Origin: Russula earlei
Lineage: Eukaryota; Basidiomycota; Agaricomycetes; Russulales; Russulaceae
Direction: 5' to 3'
Assembly: GCA_025769875.1 (NCBI GenBank)
Contig: JAGFNK010000052.1
Coordinates: 62,001-126,000, forward strand
Length of the DNA stretch: 64,000 nucleotides
A program made the position numbers and the translations under genes. Below, in pieces: positions 54,904 through 64,000 of the stretch (within the stretch, counting starts at the first letter, position 1; each line of letters starts with the position of its first letter). Below the pieces are notes generated by a model. That model ran no database searches and was not told where the DNA came from. It was given only the letters and a program-made list of their open reading frames with translations.

Positions 54904-57900
54904 ATGTTGACCTCGTCCCTGTCGCCCGTTGCACGCCCGGCATCGTCCCCATCGTCCTCGGTTCGTCTCAGCAGTTTCCGTCGTAAGAAACCTTCCCATC
55001 ACACGAGACGACCTCTTCCTCGTTCTATTTCCATGTTTTCATCCCTAAAATCCCTCGTCACAACTCCCTTTTCATGGTTTGCTAACTCGAACGATGACTC
55101 TTTCGAATCCGAGGATACCCCTGGCAAACGCAAGCTCATCCATAGCGCTGCCGATCCATTCGACGGCGAGGGGGATAAGCAAGATGCTCCCCTGCGAACA
55201 GGATCAAACGTATTCGGCTTGGCTCTCCAGAGCGTGTCGTCTCTCAACCCGTTCCTCGGGCCCCTACTGCGTACTTGGACCCTCCAACTCCTTCGCTTCG
55301 AGCGTCGACCCTTCCTCGCGCCCATGTCCCTAAGCCTGCACGGCCCTACACTCTTTCTAACAATCCCATTTCTATCCCGCGCCCGGATACCTCCCGACAC
55401 TCTCCCCTCTCCGTCAATATCCTTTCCTCGCCCCCAAGTCGCCACCGTCGCCCGCACAATGTCTATGGATCCCCCGACGGCTCGTCGCACCTCCTCCAAG
55501 GAATTTTCTTATCTTCCCCCTCCTATTTCCCGTGACGTTTCAATGGAGTTTTCTCCGCATCCTTCGTCTCAGCCAGCCAAGCCCCCCTTTCGATTGCGAT
55601 CGTCTCTTACTCCCCAGCCTGGTGCTCCCCTATATGGTCCTAATCCGCAGAGACGTGAACGCAATCCATCAGAACCTCCACCTCTCACTGCTCTCATCGA
55701 AAATCCGATCTTCGTGAAACCCCCCCCTGTGACACAGGACCAGAAGCGCATAAACGGCGGCTCCTCTTCCCTTACCCTTGGTTCTCTTGTCGATACTCAG
55801 AAATCGGTATCTATCTCCTTTCCTAGCAACCTCTTTCTCTTATCAGCTTCATCAGCAGAATCTTTCCATCAACCGATCCCATTCTTCCCTTGTCCTTCGT
55901 GTCAACGCTGCGGATGGTAAGCGCCCGTCTTTGTTTTCTATGCCTTTGTTTCGAACCTGTTTCAGGTCTACTTCCCACCAACGCCGCAGAGCTTGCGCTC
56001 CAGCAGCTCGAGAGATATCGCACCCCTCTTGTTCCCGCTCGTATTGGGTCAGCCAATGTCGATGTTGCCCTTCCCGAACTCTTCCAGGCGCGCAAAAAGG
56101 CTCGCACGCTTGTCCTCATGAAACGCGATAAGCGTGATGACAAACCTCGTCTTGGCCATGCCAGCAAGTATATCCATCATCCCAAAGAAAAGGAGAGGGA
56201 TACCCTGTCGAAGAGTAAGAATACTAATAAGCCGTACGCCGGAGAGGGGGGCCTTAAGAAGTTGTTGGCCCGGCGCAAGCAGGAAGTAATGGAAGGAGAA
56301 TCTATGGAAGATCCAGATGTTCAGGCTATGGCCGATGACAGTGTGCGTGAACCCGAACCCCCCAAGCGCACAAGCAAGATTGCCGAACCAGTTCGCACTC
56401 CTGCTACTTTTGCGCGCAAAGTTTCCGCGCCGCCATCGTCGTCATCCGTACCTTCTTTTGATTTGACTGGCAGGAAACCTACTCACTTCCGCGCGAATCG
56501 TGCACGCGTCGTTGGTCCCACGCGTACGCGAAATCGCTTCACGGCGGCATATGAGGACGACGAACAGGACGGTGTGGATGAGTTGACCGTTACGCTTGAT
56601 GAGCCATCAGTGGCGATGGATAATATCAGTGCGAGTCTTCCGAAGTTTGAGCCTCCAAGCGGATTTAGTTTTGCTCCCGTGCGTCTCACCTGTCCACCTC
56701 GAACCGCAAATATCTCATTTTCCTTTGTAGCCACCCTCTGTTACCTCGATACCTCCGGCTCTGGACGCGTCTTCTGGTCGTGATGAACCACCTATCGCTA
56801 CCCTTCCCTTTACATTCTCCAAGTCCCCGATGCCGACAGGCACGATTCCGCCGCCCACGACTGCTGCGCCCAGTCTGCAACCTCCTACGATTGCGCTCGT
56901 CCCGCCTACTCCAGTGGGGCCGCAGACGAACAAGCCAACATTAGAATCGACTGTCCCGAACTTTTTCTCCACTTCCCAAACTTTTGCGCGCACCAGGCGC
57001 AACACCACCTCAGACTGTGTCTGAACCTGCATCCAATGAACCTGAGGTTGTCACTCAGGCTGTGGACGAGAATGCGGTGGTTGGCAAGCCGGAAACTGAA
57101 TCAGAACCTTCGGCAATTTCTGAACCAGCACACGGCACAGCAGCTCCTGTCTCTGCACAGACTTCAAATTTGGAGAATCAGAAGCCGTCCCCAGTTCCAT
57201 TCACCTTTGGCCCAACTCCTCTAATTCAACCGACATTGACAGAGCGAACCATCCACCAACAGCTCACTCCCGTTTAGCCTCACGGCTTCTTCAGTGCCGC
57301 AGTTATCTGAGAAGAAAGATGACGCTACTCTAGCTCTTCCCAAACCTCTATTCAGCGGCGCGACAACTTCGTTTCCTGGATTCGGGGCATCTTTGTCGAC
57401 ACCAGAGAAGAGCACGAAACCGGGAACCCAATCAGCGGAAACTAGACCTGCCCTTTTCTCATTCCCGCAAGTGGCAGCTCCAGCTCCTGCGGAGAGTGTA
57501 GAGCCACCGAAATCCGGGTTTTTGCTTACGCAGAGTTCCCCCTTGACACCAACATCACTCCCGGGACCTTTGCTTCCGACTGAGTCATCCAAACCCCTCA
57601 GTCCATCCACTCCTTTCTCTTTTGATCGACCGGGCAAAGAAACGGCGGCCGCTACGCCTTCAAACCCGGCCAAAGATGTATTCACGTTTGGTGCACCCTC
57701 AACCACCACACCCGCGGCGGAAAAGCTGGCTATTAACCCTACTAAGTTCACGCTTGGCTCCTCAACCTCAACTCCAGCAGGTGCACCCACAGGGCTTTTG
57801 TTTGGTTCATCGGCCGCGCCATCTGAAACCAAACTTACAGCCAGCACAGGAGGCTTTTCGTTTGGCACACCTGCCCCTACTCTCTCGGGCACATCGAAGA

Positions 57901-58952
57901 CTCCATTCTCGTTTGGTGGCTCCACCCCAACTCGTTCCCAAACTCCTACACCCGCAGATGATGGTATGCGTATGGAAGAGAGTCCTACACGTGGAGTTGG
58001 AATGGATGGCAACGGAGGAAGTGCCAAACCGCAGTCACTTCCGCAATTGCAAATGCCCGGTACTTCAAAACTAGGTTTTTCTTTCAATACGAGTACAGGT
58101 ACCGGTTTTGGGTCACCACCTTCTTCCTCATTCGGTGGTACTTCTACCGGCTTTACGTTTGGGCAGCAGAATCACACTTCAAGTCAAAGTACAAGTGGAG
58201 GGTTCACCTTCGGTACAAATGCAAAGGCACCTGAGAGTTCAAGTGGGGGGTTTTCATTCACCACAACAAAACCTAGGAATGATGCGCCGCCTACTGGGTT
58301 TACATTCAGCCAGCCCACCACAGACAGCAAGCTTTCGCCTTCCACCGGATTTACGTTCAGCCAACCGGGGCCGAAAACAGCCGACGCAACGTCGTCTGGG
58401 TTCTCCTTCAAGGCACCTGAACAAATCCAACACTCGACGAGTTTTACATTCGGACAGACGTTACTCGAACCTGCGCGCCCGTCCTCATCCACTGGGTTTA
58501 ACTTTGGACAATCTCAGCCGCAGCAGCTAACGAGCACCACTCCGTTCGCGTTTAATTCTCCCGCAAGTGGTGGGGCATTTGGATCTGCACCCGCCAGCCC
58601 CGCGTTTGGCGCAATGCCATTAGCTCCGGCGCCGTCTGCGCCGTTCTCATTTGCAGGGCCCACCAGTGCTCCGCCGCAGCAGCCTGCATCAAATCCGTTC
58701 GGTTTTGGTTCAGGCGTTGCCCAACCCACGTCCCCTGCTGTGCAGCCCGGTTTCTCGTTCAACTTTGGGGGAGGTGTTCCGCAGACTCCGACGGGGCAAT
58801 TCGGAGCATCTGTACCGCAAACACCGACGACGGGTACTAATGAAAGTGCTATTTTCACAATGGGGGCCCCTTCGCCGCAGGCAGTGCCACCACCTGGGGC
58901 ACGTCCAGTGAGGAAGTTGCCGACGCGCAGGAATGCCAACGTGAAGCGATGA
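54904..58952 (+). CDS. FG-repeat nucleoporin (Nup1/Nup124-like)
   Basis: Nuclear-pore basket-type FG protein. An ATG at 54904 precedes a basic Ser/Arg-rich leader; an internal ATG at 55033 (MFSSLKSLVTTPFSWFANSN) is an attractive alternative because it opens the conserved-looking motif. The middle part includes an amphipathic block (LPTNAAELALQQLERYRTPL, about 55970-56030), a Lys-rich NLS-like stretch and RKPTHFRANRARVVGPTRTR. From about 57.2 kb there are many FG and FxF units: FSFGTPAPTLSG, PFSFGGSTPTRSQ, GFSFNTSTGTGFGSP, TGFTFGQQN, GGFTFGTNA, and repeated TGFTFSQP. The protein ends VRKLPTRRNANVKR, resembling basic C-termini of Nup1-type proteins. Role: binding site for importins and mRNA export factors. 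Exon joins near 56.7-57.3 kb are uncertain. It is a nucleoporin with confidence; the ortholog name is less sure. Confidence 0.85.
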
Positions 58953-59528
58953 ACGCGCCTATTGCAAAAGGCTCCGCGCACCACGATGAGGCCTTTTTTC
59001 ATGTTTACTTTTTTTTTTTCCATTGTGAACTCAGCACATGATCCTCTATGCTTGCGGCTTGGAAACAGTACGGCCGCATAGTTTTCTCCCATCTGGTTTG
59101 TCGTCATTTCTTAGCAACATTGAACCTACCTCTAACCTTCCGATATTAGGCCGTCTTCCCTCTGCAATTGACCAAATATTTAACGACACCGTTTCCGGTC
59201 TCATCGACAACCTCTCCTGCTTTTTGTCACCTTTTCACCGTCTCACGGCCATGCTCTGTCCGATTGCATTTTCCCGCTTGTTTTGCATTACTGGTATAGT
59301 AGACAGTCACACAACCAGCACAATAAGGTCTCGTAGGCTCAAGGCCACGCACCCTACACATTATCATTATGACCCGGCTTAAGGCCGACCGGCATCTTTA
59401 ACTACGTATTTTCCCGCAATTGTATCTCGCTCTGAACCGAAGGCGTTAATGAGGCGTGTGCGAGGTTTCGTGTGACGCGTCGACGCGTTTGTCTCGTTCC
59501 TTCCCGTGTGTTCACCCCACATCAACGC
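58953..59528. other. intergenic, nucleoporin 3' end to gamma-tubulin start
   Basis: 576 bases with a T-run near 59010-59020 and only short unsupported frames. No tRNA or repeat found. Carries the gamma-tubulin promoter. Confidence 0.5.
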
Positions 59529-61564
59529 ATGCCTCGCGAAATCGTGACGGTGCAGATCGGCCAATGTGGCAACCAAAGTATGCGCAGTAGCAGCTCAGCT
59601 TCACGATGCTCATGAGATCCGGTCATCCGTTCCAGTGGGCTCCGTCTTCTGGCAGCGGCTATGCGCCGAGCACGGTATAAACAAGGAAGGTATCCTCGAG
59701 GACTGGGCGACAGAAGGGGGCGACCGCAAAGATGTGTTTTTTTATCAGGCAGATGACGAGCATTACATCCCTCGCGCGCTTCTGATCGACCTTGAGCCAC
59801 GGGTACGTCAGTCTGGAGAAATTCCCCCATCTGCCGTTCTTTTGTGTATGAGAGTCGTGATCAGGTCATCAACAATATATTGACGTCGCCGTTCGCAAAC
59901 CTGTACAACCCGGAGAACATTTTCATGTCACAGGATGGCGGCGGTGCGGGAAATAACTGGGCACAGGGATACGCGACAGGCGAGAAGCTTTATGAGGACA
60001 TTATGGAGATGGTCGACCGGGAGGCCGAGGGTAGCGACTCGCTTGAGGTGCGTGAACCCCCCCCCCCCCTTTCACCGACGGAAACTCCTGACACGTCTAT
60101 CCCATGGTGCTGGTGCTGGTTGTGGCGATGACGACCTTCACCGCAGGGCTTCATGATCATGCACTCGATCGCAGGGGGGACCGGGTCGGGTCTGGGCTCC
60201 TTCCTGCTCGAGCGACTGAACGACAAGTTTCCGAAGAAGCTCATCCAGACCTACTCGGTCTTTCCGAACGCGCAGGAGGGCGACGTCGTCGTGCAGCCTT
60301 ACAACGCCCTGCTGACGCTCAAGCGGCTCGCGAACCACGCCGACTCGGTCGTCGTGCTTGACAACGGCGCGCTCGCGCGCATCAACGCCGATCGTCTGCA
60401 CCTGCAGACCCCCTCGTTCGACCAGACCAATCAACTCGTGAGTGTGGTCTCTGTTGCCCGAAACTTTTTTTTTTTTTTTCGTGTGTGCGCTCTGTCGTGG
60501 GGAGGTGTCATTGATTGGGCTTTTTTTGAAGGTGTCTACGGTGATGGCGGCGAGCACGCAGACGCTGCGGTATCCGGGCTACATGAACAACGACCTGGTC
60601 GGCATCATCGCTTCGCTCATCCCGACGCCGCGCTGTCATTTCTTGATGACGTCCTACACCCCGTTCACTTCCGACTCGATCGACAAGGTAAATGACGGGT
60701 CAATCAATGCCTTTCTCTGACGGGGGTTTCATTTTCGTTGACGCCTTTCTACCTTGTCCGGAAAGGCCAAGCCCATCCGGCGTACGACCGTGCTGGACGT
60801 GATGCGCCGTCTCCTGCAGCCCAAAAACAGGATGGTGTCCACAGTGCCGAGCAAGACGGCGTGCTACATCTCGATCCTCAACATCATCCAAGGTGACGTC
60901 GACCCCACGGACGTACGCACCGCTCGCAGCCATTCCGTTCTGCTAAAGTCGATGTCCACGGTCACATCTGCTCGTTCTATCAGGTACATCAATCACTCCT
61001 CCGCATCCGAGAGCGCCAGCTCGCCAATTTCATACCGTGGGGCCCTGCGTCCATCCAGGTCGCGCTGACGCGCCGGTCGCCATACGTTACTACGAACCAC
61101 CGCGTGAGCGGGCTTATGCTCGCCAATCACACGAGCATCGCTTCGGTGGGTGATGCAACATTGAATCCGTTCTAAATACAACATGATGAGCTCACGCGCG
61201 CCGACCTCACTGAACCCCCTCTGCTCTCAGCTGTTCAAGCGTATGTTGGACCAGTTTGATCGCTTGAAAAAGCGAAACGCGTTTCTTGAACAATATAAAA
61301 AGGAGAGGATGTTCGAGAATGGGCTGGAAGAGTTTGACGACGCCAGGTACGTATCGCTTTCGTCTACCTCTCGTGGTTCATCATCAATGACCCTTGGGTA
61401 CTGCCGTCCCCGCCGTTAGGGCGACTGCAGACGAACTGTTAAAAGAGTACAAAGCCTGTGAAAGCCCAGATTATATATCTTACGTGCGTGCGCGTCTCAG
61501 TGTTTTTCTGCCATTGTGTAACGGCCATCGTCAGGGGTCCAAAGACGGCGATCAGGCCGGTTAA
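59529..61564 (+). CDS. TUB4: gamma-tubulin
   Basis: Microtubule nucleator at the spindle pole body. The ATG at 59529 starts [15 protein letters not shown]. Exons follow with [58 protein letters not shown] (gamma-tubulin specific), [20 protein letters not shown], and [20 protein letters not shown] (GTP-binding GGGTGSG-type loop, here AGGTGSG as in gamma-tubulins). Then [92 protein letters not shown] and [20 protein letters not shown]. The end reads ESPDYISY, then a 50-nt intron gives [10 protein letters not shown] and the stop at 61562-61564. About ten introns. [10 protein letters not shown] and HTSIASLFKRM separate it from alpha and beta tubulin. Confidence 0.96.
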
Positions 61565-61800
61565 TGCTATGATCTCAAACATTGGAAGATACCAATCTGT
61601 ATTCGTACTGACCGATCTGCCCGCTGGATGTATTTCCCTGTTGTTCGTTCGTTCGTTCGTTTTTAAGAGCTCACGGAGGGTAATGGCAATGATAAAATTA
61701 ATATCTAAAAAGCTGTCCTATGATCTAACTACACAGCACTCGAGTCGGAACAGGACTCTACCGAGAGCCGTAATGGGATGGCGATTACGGAGGGAACGAA

Positions 61801-62581
61801 TTACGACTTTTTCGGACCCTCCAGCTTCTTGCCAATGTTGCTACCTAGCGTTTCGATTTCGACATGAGAACGCTAGCCAAACGGAGGAGTTTGAAACCAT
61901 AGCGACGTACCGCGCAGCTTTACCCCAAGAACACGCTCAAGCTTGGCGAGGATCTGTGCGTTAGGGACAGCTTTGCCAGACTCGTAATCTTGCAGCACGG
62001 ACGGTTTCTCATTTATCTTTTGAGCGACCTCCTTCTGTGAGAGCTTCAGTTCCATACGCGCCGTTTGCATCGCCTGTGTGATGTAACAAAATGGGTGTTG
62101 GGTTTCGAATGTATTCATGAGATCACGCGAGCGGGCTGAGGGGAAGACGACACAACACGCACACGTCCAACGCTCGATGCCACCTTGGGTGGGGGGGCGA
62201 CCTCATTTTCGCGGTCAAGTTTGGCAATGCGCTGGTGATCCGTTCCTAGGGTGTGATGGTAAGTACGGAGATGAGTAGGGTGGTGAGGAGTAGAGCGTGA
62301 GTTTACCTTGGTGGGCTTTATTGACTCCGTTGGTGACCTTTTTCTCCGTTCCGACGACCGCACCTGCCCGAATGGCCTAGAGACCATGATGAGACAAAGG
62401 ACCGTTTATTCAAGAGGAGGAAATAAACCGACGGCTACAGAAGGAGGGAGGATCAGCATAAACGTGGCACCCGACGCGATGCGTCTGACGCACCGCTGAG
62501 CTCTGCGACGTTCTTGACCACCTTTTGGGTCCTACCCTTCTGTCCGATGACAAGCTTTGAGTCCCAGTCGACGTTGCTCAT
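61801..62581 (-). CDS. MBF1: MBF1, multiprotein-bridging factor 1
   Basis: Conserved coactivator linking bZIP regulators to TBP, also found on stalled ribosomes where it protects the reading frame. The ATG at 62579-62581 starts MSNVDWDSKLVIGQKGRTQK. Then AIRAGAVVGTEKKVTNGVNK, HQRIAKLDRENEVAPPPKVA, and the helix-turn-helix (Cro/XRE type) domain QTARMELKLSQKEVAQKINE with KPSVLQDYESGKAVPNAQIL and AKLERVLGVKLRG. A final intron (donor GTACGT near 61908) joins in phase to SNIGKKLEGPKKS and the stop at 61801-61803, which is the expected MBF1 C-terminus. Without splicing, the frame would end early at 61873 with unrelated residues. Size and order match the family; nothing looks broken. Confidence 0.95.
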
Positions 62582-62679
62582 GGTGTGGAAGGGGAGTGTA
62601 TTGAAGGAATGAAAGTTGTTGTGGCGTAAAAAAGCTGCGAGGTGGTGTGTTTGTATTACCGTGACTGACTCATCATGCG

Positions 62680-63387
62680 TCACTGATCATCATCAACAAA
62701 GCTGTCTCGGCTCGGAACCACGTCCCTCTCCCAACCCTCATTCAAAAGCCTTTCGATCTGCACATCGTCCAGACCGGCCAAGTCGTCCATTTCCCAGCTC
62801 GTGCACAGTTCCACGACCCACTTCATCCGCCTCTTGCTCGCCTCGCCGCCGACTTGCGGCGAGCGCTCCCTGAGCTTGTCCCTCAGCAGGCCGACCTTCT
62901 CGATGGCCTCGCCGGCGCCTTGCGGAATGCTGTCCTCTATCCTCCTTCGGATGATGTTGGCCAGCTTTGGGCTTTTCCCGTTGGTCGAGACCATGACCTG
63001 CAGCGGGCCCCGTCGGATCTGAGAGCCAAAGTAAAAGTCACAGTAGGATGGGTCATCTGCGACGTTCACGGGGATTCGACGGGCTCGGCACGACGTGCCG
63101 ATATCCCTCGAGAGGTCGACGTCGTCGATGGCCGCGAGGACCATGTCCGCGTCGTCCAGATCCGTAGATAGGAACGTACGGTCTCGAAATAGGATGCGAT
63201 TGTAATTCGAGTCGGTGGCGATCAGCGACTTTGTGTGTTCGCTCAGACCTTGGGCGGGTGAGACGACGGTGACGATGGCGCCGGCCGCGAGCGCATGTTC
63301 GACCCGACTAGACGCGACTTGACCACCCCCGACGACCAAAACGTGCTTATCTTTGAGTTGCCAAGCGATGAGCAAGGATCCAGACAT
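62680..63387 (-). CDS. MET8: MET8, bifunctional precorrin-2 dehydrogenase / sirohydrochlorin ferrochelatase
   Basis: Catalyses the last two steps of siroheme synthesis, supplying the cofactor of sulfite (and nitrite) reductase. It is a single uninterrupted exon of 235 codons, one of the few intronless genes here. The N-terminal Rossmann domain has KHVLVVGGGQVASSRVEHAL (NAD-binding glycine motif), followed by DDADMVLAAIDDVDLSRDIG and VNVADDPSYCDFYFGSQIRR. Then come GPLQVMVSTNGKSPKLANII and the helical C-terminal domain (LRDKLRERSP). The Asp in the CDFYFG region is the likely catalytic base and metal ligand of the family. A TG-repeat lies directly upstream of the ATG. It is immediately upstream of MBF1 on the same strand, with 98 bases between them. 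Confidence 0.95.
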   Translation of the reverse strand: MSGSLLIAWQLKDKHVLVVGGGQVASSRVEHALAAGAIVTVVSPAQGLSEHTKSLIATDSNYNRILFRDRTFLSTDLDDADMVLAAIDDVDLSRDIGTSCRARRIPVNVADDPSYCDFYFGSQIRRGPLQVMVSTNGKSPKLANIIRRRIEDSIPQGAGEAIEKVGLLRDKLRERSPQVGGEASKRRMKWVVELCTSWEMDDLAGLDDVQIERLLNEGWERDVVPSRDSFVDDDQ

Positions 63388-63389
63388 GA

Positions 63390-63406
63390 TGTGTGTGTGT
63401 GTGTGA
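63390..63406. repeat. (TG)n microsatellite in the MET8 leader
   Basis: About eight TG units lie directly upstream of the MET8 start codon (start at 63387, minus strand). Likely length-variable. Confidence 0.8.
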
Positions 63407-63638
63407 AGGTTATCTTTATCGTTTCCATGGTTGGAGGCTTACCCCACATGCGCCTCCAAACACGCCAAGGCAACGCGTTCCCACTCGACTTTTGATCACA
63501 GCTACCGCCGCATCTCTCAGGGAAGGCCACCATACCACACAATGTGTTATTCCGGGTGGACACGGCACAACTAACATGGTGCGGCAAGTAGTCATGGGAA
63601 CAATAAGAGTCTTTGTTATTAAGGACTCCAGAAGTCCT

Positions 63639-64000
63639 TCAGGTTGTATGCTGTGGCCGCCCTCCTGCACCCCTCACAGCGCTTCTCTTCCTCCGATTTG
63701 TATCCTCGCCGTTGACTGGCACTGGCAGACCTGGGTGATTTCCTTTGTGAGTTGAGTAATTGTTCAACATCGCCTGTGCGGCGCCTATTCGAATTTGTTT
63801 TGACGGTTGCGTTGCAATTCGGCGTTTGATCGAACGAACGACAGGCCCCGGCGGCGACCATTCCATTTTCAAAAGTCGCTTCACATCCGCAGGTACCACT
63901 GCATTTTCCTTTTCCTCTTTACTTTTCACTTTCTCCTCCTCCTCCACCTCCACCTCCTTTTCCTTCTGGGTGCTAGGCGCCCTACTTTGGTCTTCACTCA
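63639..64000 (-). CDS. C-terminal end of an unidentified protein (runs off the window)
   Basis: The minus-strand frame is open from base 64000 to a stop at 63639-63641. It reads a Glu/Lys-rich low-complexity stretch (KEKEVEVEEEEKVKSKEEKE), then VPADVKRLLKMEWSPPGPVV, and a basic tail (TNRRKRSAVRGAGG). I do not recognise it. The start lies outside the window. The frame may include a final intron, so the true C-terminus is uncertain. Confidence 0.45.
   Translation of the reverse strand, partial: SEDQSRAPSTQKEKEVEVEEEEKVKSKEEKENAVVPADVKRLLKMEWSPPGPVVRSIKRRIATQPSKQIRIGAAQAMLNNYSTHKGNHPGLPVPVNGEDTNRRKRSAVRGAGGRPQHTT

Noticed and set aside
57221..58087. 288-codon minus-strand frame
   Set aside because: Antisense shadow of FG repeats; its Gly/Val-rich pattern simply mirrors the repeat.
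1..64000. tRNA, rRNA, CRISPR arrays, biosynthetic gene cluster or viral genes
   Set aside because: I looked for B-box-like tRNA motifs, spaced direct repeats, PKS/NRPS/terpene enzymes and viral polymerase motifs by eye and saw none that hold up.

Overview
The window is a stretch of a fungal nuclear genome, most likely a basidiomycete of the Agaricomycetes type. The genes are densely packed, nearly all are cut by many short GT-AG introns (about 45-75 bp), intergenic gaps are small, and both strands are used. The proteins are eukaryotic and fungal in type: CCR4-NOT scaffold, gamma-tubulin, Hook, striatin, FG nucleoporin, V-ATPase subunit H, MBF1, Met8. No rRNA, tRNA, CRISPR array or prokaryotic operon was seen. 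I read about 26 genes by joining exon segments by eye, so intron borders are given only where I checked reading phase; gene identity is firmer than exon detail.

Layout. 1-8 kb: the 3' part of a double-PHD Rco1-like chromatin gene, a CDC50 flippase subunit, and a Hook dynein adaptor on the minus strand. 8-12.4 kb: an unrecognised spliced minus-strand gene, an ankyrin-repeat gene with a duplicated N-terminal part, and a PITH-domain gene. 12.4-14.2 kb: the only clearly non-genic block, holding a hairpin and a 556-bp MITE-like element with about 100-bp inverted ends and TTA target duplications. 14.2-19 kb: a sugar-transporter-family gene and a GPI-anchor-type alpha-amylase homologue transcribed divergently from a shared 508-bp region. 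19-26.4 kb: NOT1, the largest gene. 26.6-33.6 kb: an S9-type alpha/beta hydrolase, the tiny five-exon TMA7, and striatin. 33.9-41.1 kb: class II cAMP phosphodiesterase, an EDE1/EPS15-like EH protein, and a UBE2C-type ubiquitin-conjugating enzyme. 42-46 kb: a PIN4-like RRM/R3H protein and a NUC1/EndoG nuclease. 46-54.8 kb: mL46, VMA13, TRAPPC13 and YME2. 54.9-64 kb: an FG nucleoporin, gamma-tubulin, MBF1, MET8, and the 3' end of an unidentified gene.

Most genes are housekeeping and do not form one pathway. The one plausible functional pair is the divergent transporter and amylase homologue. Several other pairs are head-to-head with very short shared upstream regions (TMA7/S9 hydrolase, YME2/nucleoporin, mL46/VMA13, EDE1/UBE2C).

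I found no convincing new multi-gene system. The most useful observations are the amylase homologue with two conserved histidines replaced, the MITE with intact ends, apparent single-site frame breaks in the PITH and PDE1 genes, the 9-nt micro-exon of TMA7, an extra residue next to the catalytic cysteine of the E2, and an unrecognised spliced gene at about 8.3-9.0 kb.
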